From Symsagittifera roscoffensis (taxonomy: Eukaryota > Xenacoelomorpha > Acoela > Convolutidae), in the NCBI RefSeq assembly GCF_963678635.1, contig NC_087062.1, positions 9,034,670 through 9,098,669 of the forward strand: a stretch of 64,000 bases of DNA. The letters run 5' to 3'. The translations under genes were made by a program, and so were the position numbers. The notes under the pieces were generated by a model, which did no database searches, was not told the DNA's origin, and was given only the letters and a program-made list of their open reading frames with translations. Shown here one piece after another: positions 1-12,112 of the stretch (position 1 is the stretch's first letter; each line of letters begins with the position of its first letter).

Positions 1-600
1 TCATGGTAAGTATTGAATAATTGTAGGTTCTACCTTAAAAATCAGTAACGAATTTCTGTTATTAAAAATAGGCGCTGTCCAATTTTTTTTAGAATCCGTT
101 TTCCGGAGCTACTTAACATTTTGCTGAACCAAACCAAAGTTACAATTCATCACCATATGCTCCATCCTCAGGCTGGAAAATAAATTGTTCTATTAGGCTA
201 GTTTTCGTTTCTACTGCTGAGGCCAGAAAAGCGGGCAAAGCTAGAAGGAGAGCGGAAAAAACACCAATGCTAATTTTGTGGTTGGTACGCGTGGTCGGTA
301 CTGATTACTTGTGGTCGATCGTAATAAAAACAGCTCATATAATTCTGGGCTTAAGCTTCAGCCATATTTTTTACAATTTCAGTATGTTTTTAAGGTCATT
401 GAGCACTTCCGTTGGCTAGATTGCAATCATCTAATAACCAAACGTTTTTTTGGACTCAAGTTTTTTTTACTAGTGTTTGAGTTGTTTCAGCAAACTGCAG
501 TGGTTCTTGAATTCAACTTTTTGTGTTCCGTCCACTAACACAATGATAGAATTTCTGTAAAAAAGATAACCATTTTATTCCAGAGTATACTTGAACAATT
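1..600. other. No gene recognised; AT-rich flank
   Basis: Only short chance-sized open frames are present. I see no splice-bounded exon, repeat or element end that I can support here. Confidence 0.5.
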
Positions 601-3342
601 ACGGGCGTTTCGAAAAAAAGGTTTTTCTGGGTTTAATGGCGAAAGAAAGAGGTGGGGCAGTGAAACAAGGAGATTCTTATTTTTGTTTATTGAAGACTCT
701 TAGCTGTTGCTTGCCCATAAAAACTCCTTTTGGGTTGTTCTAAAAACACGAAGAAGTCAGAAATACCATCCAATGAGTAACATCTTCCACATCATGTTCG
801 ATATCACTCACTATACCCAAAAGACTTTCTGCCAAGGAAGCGACCGAATCCTCGAAATGGCTGTATTTACACTTATAATTAGCTTTAAACTAGTACCCAT
901 TGAAGCATTGTTAACAGGTATTCACATAAACACGCATAAGAAAATGAAATCATTGGATTCTCTTCGAGTCGCTAAGAATTAGTTTTACCTTGATTTGCAA
1001 GTAAAGTCTTTAAAAAATTGGTGAAGAATTTTTGTTCATTTGACTTTCAATTCATTTGGAAAAGACATCATTGCTTTGTACACCTCAAACTCAGCTTAAA
1101 CAAGTTTGGGTTTAGGGCGTTTATATCAGCTTTTTTGATACTGTTGGTGCTTAGATAACAATTCAATTTCTCATAGAATGGAGTCAAAAAAGGTGCAATC
1201 TTGTCACCTGAAGCGGCCAGTTTTTTTTTCCATTTTTCAGTTTTCTTCCATTGACCTTGCTGATGATTAGCTTTAATCCTGCTCGAGATCTGTCTGAGGC
1301 CTGCTTGACCATTGGGTCAGAGGTTTAGGCATTGAAACAAAATAGGCTCTTATTTTTTGTTTATGATAGAGCTCATTGCCTTCGCGTGTTCACAAACCCA
1401 CTTTTTTTGGGATGATCTAGAGAAAAATTCAAGAAACATCTCTGAAAAACAAGCCAACGAGTAACATTTTCCACTTTATAAAAGCCATTACTCATTATAT
1501 CAACAGACTTTTCGCCAGGGAAGCTTACGAGTCCTCAGGTACCATCTTCAGTGCTCGAACATTTGAATTTACTGTATTTGCAAAATTAACTAGCTCCAAT
1601 ACAAAACCCGTTGAAGAATTGAAAAGTTATTAACAGTTTCCAGATTAAAATTCAGAGAAATTTGAAGTCATTGGATCCTCCTAGAGTCGGTAAGAATTAA
1701 TTTTGGCTTAAAAGTTGCTTCGAAAGCAGTTAACCATTAATTTTGCCGAGTAAACAGGCAGCGTGCGCAAACTTCATAGCAACGGAGATTTTATAGCAAC
1801 AGTTTGTGTCTTTTAATGAATGTTTTGCCCTCCGTGCATTTGGCAGCTTTGCGTATGAGCGTGTTCACAAGAATAAAGAGATGAATAAATTTCGAGATGA
1901 ATAAATTTTGCTCGAATTTATTAAAGGCTTAACGGCTCGGGTATTTCACCTGCTCCTTTAAGGTTTGTAGACGATTTCAAGAAAACCAGACTCGCCTTGC
2001 TGTTTGATTTGCTAGTCAGGTCTTTAAAAAATTGGGGAACAATTTTTGTCCGGTTCGGCTCCCGAACCAATTGGCAAAGATAATTTTTGCTTTGTACAAC
2101 TCGAACTCAGTTAAATCAAAGCTATCGATGTTTTCAGCGTTTGGTGCTTTTGTATCAGCAATTTTGGAAACTATTGGTTCTAAGACAACAATTTCTGAGA
2201 GTTCGGAATTAGCAAAGACGCGATCTTGTCAACTGAAAGGGCTAGATTTAGACTTATTCCTTCTTTGAGGTTTCTCTCATCAAGAATGTTGACCATTAGC
2301 TTTTTTCTCTGCTCGAGATCTGTCTGGGGCGTGCTTGACCTTTGGGTGAGAGGTTTAGGCATTGAAACAAAATGTGCTCTTATTATTTTTGCTTATGATA
2401 AAGCTCATAGCCGCTGCTTGTTCACAACCACTTTTTTTGGGAGATTTTGGAAAAAACAAGAAAGATCTCTCAAAAACAAGCCAACGAGTAACAGTTTCCA
2501 CATTATAAAAACCATTATTCATTATATCAACAGATTTTTCGCAAAAAAAGCATGCGAGTCTTCAGTTACCATCTTCAGTGCTCGAACATTTGAATTGGCT
2601 GTATATGAAGTGAACAGGCAGCGTGCGCAAACTTTATAGCAACGGGGATCTTATAGCAACGGTTTGTGTCTTTTAATGAATGTTTTTGGGTACTTTCGGG
2701 TACTTCACATGCTCCTATATGGTTTGTAAACAATTTGCCGTTTGTTTTGCTAGGCGGGTCTTTAAAACGTTGGGGAACAATTTTAGTCCGGTTCGGCTCC
2801 CGTAACAATTAGAAAAAAGATATTAATTGCTTTGTACATCTCGATTTCAATTAAAACAATACTATCAATTTTTTCCGAGTTTGGTGCTTTTGTATCAGCA
2901 TTTTTTGAAACTATTGTCTCTAAGACAACCATTTCGCTTAATTTGGAATCAGAAAAGACGCGATCCTGTCAACTGAAACGTCTAGATTTATTCGTTCCTT
3001 GAGTTTTCTCTCATCAAGCTTGTTGATGATTAGCTTTATTCTCTGCTCATGGACTGTCAGGGGCGTGCTTGATCATTGGGTGAGAGTCTCAGGCAGCGAA
3101 ACAAAACAAGTTTCCGTCTTTTTGTTGATGATAGAGATCATAGCAGTCGCTTGCTTACTACCACTTCTTTTGGGATGTTTCAAAAATTTCAAAACGATTT
3201 TATCTCGATACTAGAAATTTTTTTGGATTTTTCAAATTTCTTATGGGATGTTCTAGAAAAAACAAAAAAGACGTCAGAAAAACAAGACAATGAGTAACAT
3301 TTTCCACATTGTAGAAAACATCAATCATTGTATCCAATTTAA
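600..3342. repeat. Diverged tandem repeat family R (about 0.7-1 kb units)
   Basis: A landmark starting gtctttaaaa recurs at about 1005, 2020 and 2758. Each time it is followed by a block with the words ctgctcgagatctgtctg (or a variant), ggtttaggcattgaaac and gagtaacattttccaca. A partial unit precedes the first at about 700-1000. The last block (gagtaaca..ttccacattgtagaaaa) also occurs in the B units at about 5790 and 7660, so R and B share an evolutionary source. Copies are strongly diverged. Read on the minus strand, that block gives a protein-like frame, described separately. Confidence 0.75.
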
Positions 3343-5545
3343 CCTTAATCACGCAAAAGACAACATTAAAATTGAAGAAAACTGAAAGAAAGTGGGAGGA
3401 GTGGAAAAGAGCTGGAAAAAAACAGCCAGAAAAATTTGTGCAAAAAGCCTGTTGTCAAACTTAATCTCTCAAAGTTTCTAGAATTGTAAAAAAAATTAAT
3501 ATAAATTATATGTTTTAATTTAAGAAACTAGTTGCCCCGTACACAAAAAACGCAAGTCATACAGTTTTACACAGTGTAACTAGCATTTCACGCATCCAGA
3601 AAAAGGTCGGACAACTCTACGACTAGCATTTGTGCGCGTTAATAGCCCAATTCTGATTTGTTTGACTTGTTTTTTAGGAATTTCATTTACGGAAACTTTT
3701 GTTGTGAACAAAATTCAGGCTTTGAAAGTAAAAAATCGTTTTATGTCTCCCGTTTGTTGCACTTTCTTTATGAATTCTGATTTTATTTGAATAGTAGCAC
3801 AGAATGTTCCAATCACACTTTCAGAAAAAAAACTTTGTTTTTCTTTTGGTTTGGCTTAGTGTCTTTTTTGTACGTTTTTTGATAATTCAACTATGAGAAC
3901 GCAAAAAATAGGCATAATGTAATCCAATTGTTTTCAAAAAAATAATTGAAAAAAAAATTTTGAAAAAATTTTGAATTTTTTTTTTCATTTTTTGAGCTGT
4001 ATTTTTGAAAAAAATTGTATGCCAGAGAAAAACTTGGTATGGCAAAAAATATACAATTTGTTTAAATTTCATACCTGATATCGTAATTTAACGCATTTAG
4101 CCTTAATCACGCATAAAACAACAAAAAAAAATGAAGAAAACTGAAATATGGTGGGAGGAGGGGAAATGATCCGAAAAAAAGAGCCAGAAAAATTTGTGCA
4201 AAAAATCTGTTGTCAAATTTAATCTCTCAAAGTTTCTAGAATTGTAAAAAAGGTAAAATAAATTATATGTTTTAATTTCAAGAAAATAAATGCCTCGGTT
4301 CACAAAAAACGCAAGTCATACAGTTTTAAACACTGTAACTAGCATTTCACGCATCCAGAAAAAGGTCGGACAACTCTACGACTAGCATTTGTGCGCACCA
4401 ATAGAACAATCCTGATTTGTTTGACGTGTTTTTAGGAATTTCATCTACGGTAATTTTTGTTCCGAACAGAATTCAGGCTTTGAAACTAAAAAATCGTTTT
4501 ATGTCTCCCGTTTGTTGCACTTTCTTTATGAATTCTGATTTTATTTGAATAGTAGCACAGAATGTTCCGACCACACTTTCAGAAAAAAAACTTTGTTTTT
4601 CTTTTGGTTTAGCTTAATGTCTTTTTTGTACGTTTTCTGATAATTCAACTATGAGAACGCAAAAAATAGGCATAATGTAATCCAATTGTTTTCAAAAAAA
4701 TAATTGAAAAAAAATTTTTGAAAAAATTTTGAATTTTTTTTTTCATTTTTTGAGCTGTATTTTTGAAAAAAATTGTATGCCAGAGAAAAACTTGGTATGG
4801 CAAAAAATATACAACTTGTTTAAATTTCATACCTGATATCGTAATTTAACGCATTTAGCCTTAATCACGCATAAAACAACAAAAAAAATGAAGAAAACTG
4901 AAATATGGTGGGAGGAGTGGAAATGATCCGAAAAAAAAGAGCCAGAAAAATTTGTGCAAAAAATCTGTTGTCAAATTTAATCTCTCAAAGTTTCTAGAAT
5001 TGTAAAAAAAGGTAAAATAAATTATATGTTTTAATTTCAAGAAAATAAATGCCTCGGTTCACAAAAAACGCAAGTCATACAGTTTTAAACACTGTAACTA
5101 GCATTTCACGCATCCAGAAAAAGGTCGGACAACTCAACGACTAGCATTTGTGCGCACTAATAGCCCAAATCTGATTTTTTTGACTTGTTTTTAGGAATTT
5201 CATCTACGGAAATTTTTGTTCTGAACAAAATTCAGGCTTTGAAAGTATAAAATTGTTATATGTCTCCCATTTGTTGCACTTTCTTATTGAATTATGATTT
5301 TATTTGGATAGTAGCACAGAATGTACCGACCACACTTCCAAAAAAACGTTGTTTTTCTTTTGGTTAACTTAGTGTCTTTTTGTACGTTTTTGATAATTCA
5401 ACTAAGAGAACGCAAAAAATTGGCATAAACTAATCAAATGGTTCACAAAAAACAATAAGAAAACAAAAAAAATATTTTGAAGAAATTTTTAAAACTTTTA
5501 TCATTTTTTTGAGCTGTATTTTGGAAAAAAATTGTATGCCAGAGA
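3343..5545. repeat. 758-bp tandem repeat A, about 2.9 copies
   Basis: The word ccttaatcacgc starts units at 3343, 4101 and 4859, exactly 758 bp apart twice. Each unit contains a shared central block (for example 3570-3640) with the word cgcatccagaaaaaggtcgg. The third unit stops after ttgtatgccagagaa, where unit B begins. A partial copy lies at about 7243-7460 and a further long copy at about 9096-9866. Sixty-one-codon minus-strand frames inside units 1 and 2 are low-complexity Phe/Lys/Ile sequence and I do not treat them as genes. Confidence 0.85.
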
Positions 5546-7242
5546 AGGGCTAAATGAAGCTTCTAACATTAATTTTCTTTTTAGTGAAAAGAAGTTTTTT
5601 AGCCTTAATTTCTAAATTTAATATTTAACAAGCGTTACTCGATCGCTTTACTCGCTCAAAAATTGACGGAAAGTTAAAAAATTTCAAAACAATTTTTCTC
5701 AATACTAGAAATATTTTTGCATTTTTCAAATTTCTTTTGGGATGTTCTACAAAAAACAACAAAGACGTCAAAAAAAAACAAGCCATTGAGTAACAGTTTC
5801 CACATTGTAGAAAACATCACTCATTGTATCCAAAAGACTTTTCGCCGAGGAAGCATGCGAGTCCTCAGGTTCCTTCTTGAGTATTCGAACTATTGAAATG
5901 GCTGTATTTACATAACTATCTGGCTCTAAATCAATACCAAATAAAGAAGTATTGCTAGATTTTGCAAGCAATTTTTGAAAGAGTCAGTTTTTCCACTCCA
6001 TCCATTGAAAACATTACGGGATATATTTTGTAGGTCTAAGATGAAACAATCTTTCATCATCTGCATTGTTACTTGAAAAATTTCTGCACAAGCATCGTCC
6101 TAAACTGTGATCACAATAATCAAAAAGAACAAGAAGAGTTTTTCATCAATTGGAAGGAACTTATGAATTGCTTAAATTCTTTAGTTAGGGAGAGTAACTT
6201 CCGTTAGAGTTTACTGAAGCTCAAAAAAACTTTAAAGTTTCTTTTCATCCTCCAGTTTTTCTTCTACTAATGAAAACGTTTTGGCTTCATAAAAATGAAC
6301 TAATTGTATGGACATCAGTTCAAAAATACTGCTTATGTTTTCCCCAGTCAAATGACACGGAAGCATGTTTTTGCGTAGGATATACTTTTGTTGTGTGGAA
6401 AATCATACCCGTGACACAAAAAATGTGGTTAAATAGTGCATTTTAGAAACATATAACCAAACGAATTGAGGAGGAAGTGGTCAAAACCTCGTGGCATGTC
6501 CAATCAAATCTGCATGAAAGATTTTAACTCGAATTAACTCGAGGTTATACAAAAGGACATTTTCCTTAGTTTGACCGTTCATTTAACAAAAGCTGCCCTT
6601 AGCCGAGCTAATAAAGGTTTTCAATTAAAGGGTTAGAGAAGCAAATTTTGAATACATTGTTTAAAAAAAATTATAGCTCTTTCGAGCTAGCAAGCAGTAC
6701 CGCGCAAGGGCCATAGGTTGTTTTGTTATTTATGTATTCACATTATGCTTCCCGAAACGTTTAAATGAAAACCTTTAATAGTTCGGCTAAGAGCAATTTT
6801 TTCTAAAAAACGACCAGACTAAAAAAACTTTTTCTCATGTAAGACTCAGGGTTAATTCGACCCTAATAAATTTCAATCAGATTTAATCGGACATACCAAG
6901 AGGGGGATTGACAGCTTTCATATCAGTTCTGCTGGTGAGATTTACCAAAATGTCCTTGTTTTCCACTATGTATCCACATTCTTTTTTGCTCGATCAGAAT
7001 TTTGGGCTTTTTCTTTTCCTCACTTTGCATGCACACATTTAATGGTATACTGAGTGGTTTTACAGGGTAGAGTATGCAGATCAAATATATTTGTTGTGGT
7101 TTATTCAGTCCGCATGCCAATTATCATAAAAATCAGACAAGGCAGACAACAAAAAAATGCAAGTAGTGTGGAAAAGTGGCTTTTCTCCACTCATCGACTT
7201 TTCAAATTTAATTGTTATTAAACTGAATTGAAATTATTTTTA
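5546..7242. repeat. Repeat unit B, copy 1 (about 1.65 kb)
   Basis: This segment is repeated nearly unchanged at 7460-9095, with matching landmarks 1871 bp apart. It carries a minus-strand protein-like frame at about 5745-6100 and a long imperfect inverted repeat centred near 6692. Arms of the inverted repeat reach to about 6420 and 6960. Confidence 0.8.
5745..6100 (-). pseudogene. Same protein-like frame in B copy 1
   Basis: The minus strand at 5768-5971 encodes the same 67 residues as the first part of the B2 frame, with further similarity on the 5' side up to about 6100. It stops after the WLVFF segment, where B2 continues. There is no recognisable domain, and the near identity with B2 reflects recent segmental duplication. 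Confidence 0.35.
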
Positions 7243-7460
7243 TGCAGAAAAACTTGGTATGGCAAAAAATATACAATTTGTTTAAATTTCATACCTGATA
7301 TCGTAATTTAACGCATTTAGCCTTATTCACGCATAAAACAACAAAAAAAATGAAGAAAACTGAAATATGGTGGGAGGAGTGGAAATGATCCGAAAAAAAA
7401 GAGCCAGAAAAATTTGTGCAAAAAGCCTGTTGTCAAATTTAATCTCTCAAAGTTTCTAGA
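7243..7460. repeat. Truncated copy of 758-bp repeat A
   Basis: The sequence matches the end of one A unit and the start of the next (cttggtatggcaaaaaata, then ttattcacgcataaaac). It stops abruptly at tttctaga, where copy 2 of B begins. It lies between B copies 1 and 2. Confidence 0.75.
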
Positions 7461-7527
7461 AAGAAGTTTTTTAGCCTTAATTTCTAAATTTAATAATTAA
7501 CAAGCGTTACTCGATCGCTTTACTCGC

Positions 7528-7970
7528 TCAAAAATTGACGGAAAGTTGAAAACTTTCAAAACAATTTTTCTCGATACTAGAAATATTTTTGCATTTTTCA
7601 AATTTCTTTTGGGATGTTCTAGAAAAAACAACAAAGACGTCAAAAAAAACAAGCCATTGAGTAACAGTTTCCACATTGTAGAAAACATCACTCATTGTAT
7701 CCAAAAGACTTTTCGCCGAGGAAGCATGCGAGTCCTCAGGTTCCTTCTTGAGTATTCGAACTATTGAAATGGCTGTATTTACATAACTATCTGGCTCTAA
7801 ATCAATACCAAATAAAGAAGTATTGCTAGATTTTGCAAGCAATTTTTGAAAGAGTCAGTTCTTCCACTCCATCCATTGAAAACATTACGGGATATATTTT
7901 GTAGGTCTAAGATGAAACAATCTTTCATCATCTGCATTGTTACTTGAAAAATTTCTGCACAAGCATCGTC
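7528..7970 (-). pseudogene. Protein-like minus-strand frame in B copy 2 (unknown family)
   Basis: Two overlapping minus-strand frames, 7797-7970 and 7528-7842, are open for 57 and 104 codons and together look like one protein segment with a single frame change near 7800-7840. Composition is balanced, not AT-driven: runs such as DLEPDSYVNTAIS and EPEDSHASSAKSLLD are seen. The first half of the same sequence recurs in B1. A diverged homologue at about 780-870 keeps residues (EDS.AS.A.SLL....SD....VE.VT.W.VF) despite nucleotide change. I do not recognise the family. It could be a decayed exon or a fragment of a transposon protein. Confidence 0.4.
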
Positions 7971-8289
7971 CTAAACTGTGATCACAATAATCAAAAAGAA
8001 CAAGAAGAGTTTTTCATCAATTCGAAGGAACTTATGAATTGCTTAAATTCTTTAGTTAGGGAGAGTAACTTCCGTTAGAGTTTACTGAAGCTCAAAAAAA
8101 CTTTAAAGTTTCTTTTCATCCTCCAATTTTTCTTCTACTATTGAAAACGTTTTGGCCTCATAAAAATGAACTAATTGTATGGACATCAGTTCAAAAATAC
8201 TGATTATGTTTTCCCCAGTCAAATGACACGGAAACTTGCGTGGGATATACTTTTGTTGTATGGAAAATAATACCCGAGACCCAGTAATT

Positions 8290-8830
8290 GTGGTTAAATA
8301 GTGCATTTTAGAAACATATTACCAGGCGAATTGAGAAGGAAGTGGTCAATCCCTCGTGGCATGTCCAATCAAATCTGCATGAAAGTTATTAACTCGAATT
8401 AACTCGGGGTTATACCAAAGGACATTTTCCTTAGTTTGGCCGTTTATTTAACAAATGTTGCTCTTAGCCGAGCTATTGAAGGTTTTCAATTAAATGGTTA
8501 AAGAAGCAAAATTTTGGATACATTATTTAATAAAAAAAACTATGGCTCTTTCGCGCTAGCAAGCAGTACCGCGCAAGGGCCATAGTTTTTTTTCTTATTT
8601 ATGTATTCCCGAAATGTTAAAATGAAAACCTTTAATAGTTCGGCTGAAAGCAATTTTTCTAAAAAACGACCAGACTAAAAAACTTTTTTCCTGTAAGACT
8701 CAGGGTTAATTCGACCCTAAAAAACTTTAACCAGGTTTAATCGGACATACCAAGAGGGGGACTGACAGCTTTCATCTCAGTTCTGCTGGTGAGAGATACC
8801 AAAATGTCCTCGTTTTCCACTATGTATCTA
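8290..8830. repeat. Fold-back (long inverted repeat) element inside B copy 2
   Basis: The left arm (about 8290-8555) and the reverse complement of the right arm (about 8570-8830) align with scattered mismatches and small gaps. The centre is a strong hairpin: A8 at 8532-8539 and 8540-8555 pair with 8570-8585 and T8 at 8586-8593, with two mismatches in 24 and a 14-nt loop. Outer parts share the words gccgaRctatt and aaggttttca. This looks like a MITE-like fold-back element. No coding capacity is seen, and the older copy in B1 (about 6420-6960) is more eroded. Confidence 0.65.
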
Positions 8831-9095
8831 CATTTTTTTTCGCCCGATCTGAATTTTGGCCTTTTTCTTTTTCCTCACTTTGCATGCACACATTTTATGG
8901 TATACAGAGTGGTTTTACATGGTAGAGCATGCAGATCAAACATATTTGTTGTGGTTTATTCGGTCCGCATGCCAATTATCATAACAATCAGAGAAGGCAG
9001 ACAGAAAAAAATTGCAAGTCGGCGGAAAAAGGGCTCTTCTCCACTCCTCGACCTTTCAAGTTTAACTGTTAAAAACTAAATTAAAATTATTTTTC

Positions 9096-10045
9096 TGCAG
9101 AAAAAATTGGTATGGTAAAAAAATACCATTTGTTCAAATTTCATACCTGATATCTTAATTTAACGCATTTAGCCTTAATCACGCAAAAGACAACAAAAAA
9201 ATTAAAGAAAACTGAAAGAAAGTGAGAGGAGTGGAAAAGAGCCGAAAAAAAAGAGCAAGAAAAATTTGTCTAAAAAGCCTGTTGTCAAACTTAATCAATC
9301 AAAGTTTCTAGAATTTAAAAAAAATGGTAATTTAAAAAATATGTTTTAATTTCAAGAAACTAGTTGCCCCGGTACACAAAAAACGCAACTCATACAGTTT
9401 TACACAGTGTAACTAGCATTTCACGCATCCAGAAAAAGGTCGGACAACTCTACGACTAGCATTTGTGCGCGTTAATAGCCCAATTCTGATTTGTTTGACT
9501 TGTTTTTTAGGAATTTCATTTACGGAAACTTTTGTTGTGAACAAAATTCAGACTTTAAAAGTATAAAATTGTCTTATGTCTCCAAGTTGTTGCACTTTCC
9601 TTTTTAACTCTGATTTTATTTGGATAGTAGCACCGAATGTTCCGATCACATTTTCAGAAAAAAAACTTTGTTTTTCTTTTGGTTTAACTTAGTTACTTTT
9701 TTTACGTTTTTGATAATTCAACTATGAGAACGCAAAAAATAGGCCAAAACTAATCCAATGGGTTTCAAAAAACAAATAAAAATTGAAAAAAATATTTTGA
9801 AGAAATTTTAAAAACTTTTTTCATTTTTTGAGCTGTATTTTTGAAAAAAATTGTATGCCAGAGAAGGGCTAAATGAAGCTTCTAAAATTATTTTCTTTTT
9901 AGTAAAACGAAGTCTTTTAGCCTAAACTTCTAAATTTAACATTTAAACAGCCGTGACTCGATCGCTTTACTCGCTCAAAAATTGTCGGAAAATTGAAAAA
10001 TTTCAAAACTGTTTTTCTCGATATTAGATATTTTTCGGATTTTTC
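9096..10045. repeat. Further copy of repeat A followed by a truncated B start
   Basis: 9096-9866 repeats the A unit, including the cgcatccagaaaaaggtcgg block at about 9425. 9866-10045 repeats the first ~180 bp of B (gggctaaatgaagcttcta, then tcgatcgctttactcgctc). Similarity then ends, so the overall order from 3.34 kb is A-A-A-B-(A)-B-A-(B). Confidence 0.75.
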
Positions 10046-11050
10046 AAATTTCATTGAAATCTCGACAAGAAGGATTTTATTATGATATATCACCCTACTT
10101 GGTCCAAAAATTATTTGATTTGGTCCCTAATTTTTTTGGAAAACAAAAAAGTTGAAAAAAAAATAAAGAAGAATATAGAAAAAGAAAAATTTTAAAACAC
10201 CCTTGAACACAAAGTTTCTCCCCATTTTTTAATGGTTGGAACAAAAACACGGAAAAAACATAAACCATGTCTTTTAAAAAACTTACAATTCATAAGTTTT
10301 GCTGAATGCACGTATATTGGTTGTCGCGGAATAAAAATTCTTAATTAGATTGGCATTATATTTATATGATATCTTGATTTACATTATCAACATGCTATTT
10401 GGCTAACAGAAAAATAATGGTTTGAAGAACAAATAGCGTAAAGGGCTCTAATGCAACAGCCAATTTGCGAGGGGGGTTAGGGCGGTCGCAATCGGCGCCA
10501 ATATTAACTGATTCTTAGGATTAAACGAAAAAACGCCTTTCTTAAGTCAAAAATTACCAAAAATTGTCTAAAAAAACGCGATTTTGGCTCTAATTTTTCA
10601 AATATTTACGGGCCAGACAATTTATCCAACACAAGGTTTTTTTCAGTGATTTGGGAGAGCTCTGAAGTCAAATATGTAAAACTCGAAAATCCGCCCCTCC
10701 CCCTCTCTCGGGGAAATCCTAGATCAACCCCTCCTCTACTGTCTGATTAAATTAAAAGCCGAATACTAAATCGAGCAATTGACCTGATTTTTTTCGAGTA
10801 ATTGACCTAAGCAATTGAACAGCTCATTTATTTTAAGCCCCAGTAAAGCCGAATTTTCTCATTTTTGCATGAGAAAAAAACAAAACCTGAAGAAACTCTG
10901 CTGTGAGAATAAAAAATTGTTTGCAAAAATGATAAACTCAAGTTGAGCAATTTTTTTTACTCTGTTCAATAAAATAAATACTGGAATTTTTTCCAAGGTC
11001 TGACGCGAAACACGAGTCATCAGCTGCATATCACAAAACAGCTACCAAGG
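10046..11050. other. No gene recognised
   Basis: AT-rich sequence. At 10680-10735 it has a C-rich patch (ccgcccctccccctctct.. then cctagatc) that resembles the ends of the dispersed repeat seen at 15.8 and 21.6-22.1 kb. No convincing exon is seen. Confidence 0.4.
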
Positions 11051-11085
11051 TGCATGCGCAAGCATCTTCTAAAACTCCAATCACA

Positions 11086-11330
11086 CTAAAATGCACCACA
11101 AATATTGAAACAGATCGAGTGCAGTTCTTCTTCATTTTCGTTTTTCAAAGACTTTAAGTCTAAAGTTAGCGAAACTAACTTCATGAAGGACTCAAAGTAG
11201 CTCATCAAAACCATAAAATTACCCTCTTTTATTTTTTTGGAGGTGAACGATACTTTTGCTGGTGAAATTTTCTCAAAATAGCTTTTTTAATACTATTTGA
11301 CGGCATCCATGTTCGGCAAGTGAACCCTGT
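11086..11330 (-). pseudogene. Diverged relative of the B-unit protein-like region
   Basis: The sequence 11050-11330 aligns with B at about 7950-8230 (shared words gcRcaagcatc and gttag followed by gtaactt/ctaactt variants). On the minus strand a 42-codon frame (11086-11214) starts MVLMSYFESF and contains an acidic LKNENEEELHS segment. A neighbouring frame gives VLEDACA, matching DDACA in B. The piece is single-copy here and outside the A/B array. It may be a remnant of the gene from which the repeats were built. Confidence 0.3.
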
Positions 11331-11412
11331 AATTATTTATAAGATAATAAAATTCAAAAAAAAAGAAAATAATTTGTACATTCTATGCTGTTATTGAGTG
11401 GGAAAACTTACC

Positions 11413-11553
11413 AAAAATTGCTTAGAAACTTAATTTTGGAAACGGCTCGAATTGGTTGACCTAATAAAGTTGTAATCTGCAATCAATGTGCGAAAGTTGC
11501 TTAGAAACTTACTTTTGGAAACGCATCGATTTGGCTGACCTAATAAAATTGTA
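11413..11553. repeat. 78-bp tandem duplication
   Basis: The word gcttagaaactta begins two copies 78 bp apart, each continuing through ttttggaaacg and gacctaataaa. Copies differ at several positions. Confidence 0.75.
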
Positions 11554-12112
11554 TTGTGCGATTCGAACCAAGTTTCATTATATTTTAATGGTTCATTATA
11601 GTTTAGACACCACTGCAGCACATCGGTCATTTAAAATCAAAATGACCGCCACTTCTTTCAAAATTAATGCAGTTAATTTCACGACAGGTAATAAATAATA
11701 CATAAAAAAATTAAATAACTTGGTTTGCTTTGAGAACTCGTTGGTATCGTCTGTATATTATTTACTTTTACAGAGCAGAAAATCGTTACAAAGTTGGTTT
11801 ATATTTGCTATATTCAAAAAAGCATTATTAAAATTCAGTGACCATTAGAAATTAAATATTAGACCATATAAACCATTAGAAAATTTTTTTGATTGAATTC
11901 AATATCCAGATACTTTGTCATCCAGCAGAGAAACTCTGCTAAACTTTTGCTTAAGCAAACAAAATACTGAAAACAGAATTACGACTTTTATCGAAAAAGA
12001 GAGAAATCTTGAGAACGAAAACATTTGACAACTAACTTTCACGACAGCTGGTGACTTGTACCAGAAAAACTTCTTGAAATTATATTTTTGCTTAATATCT
12101 GCGTGAACAAAT
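11554..12112. other. Upstream flank of the 12.1-kb gene
   Basis: There is no repeat that I can name and no clear TATA element. A TGA in frame with the downstream ATG lies at 12104-12106. Any promoter and 5'UTR of the gene starting at 12113 should be in this interval or in further upstream exons. Confidence 0.35.

Larger units (their letters stand above)
7460..9095. repeat. Repeat unit B, copy 2
   Basis: Near-identical second copy of the 5546-7242 unit. It has the same order of landmarks, the same minus-strand frame (7528-7842) and a better-preserved fold-back element around 8290-8830. Confidence 0.8.

Noticed and set aside
3887-4830. 61-codon minus-strand frames conserved in two 758-bp units
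   Set aside because: Identity reflects the recent tandem duplication; the sequence is Phe/Lys/Ile low complexity.
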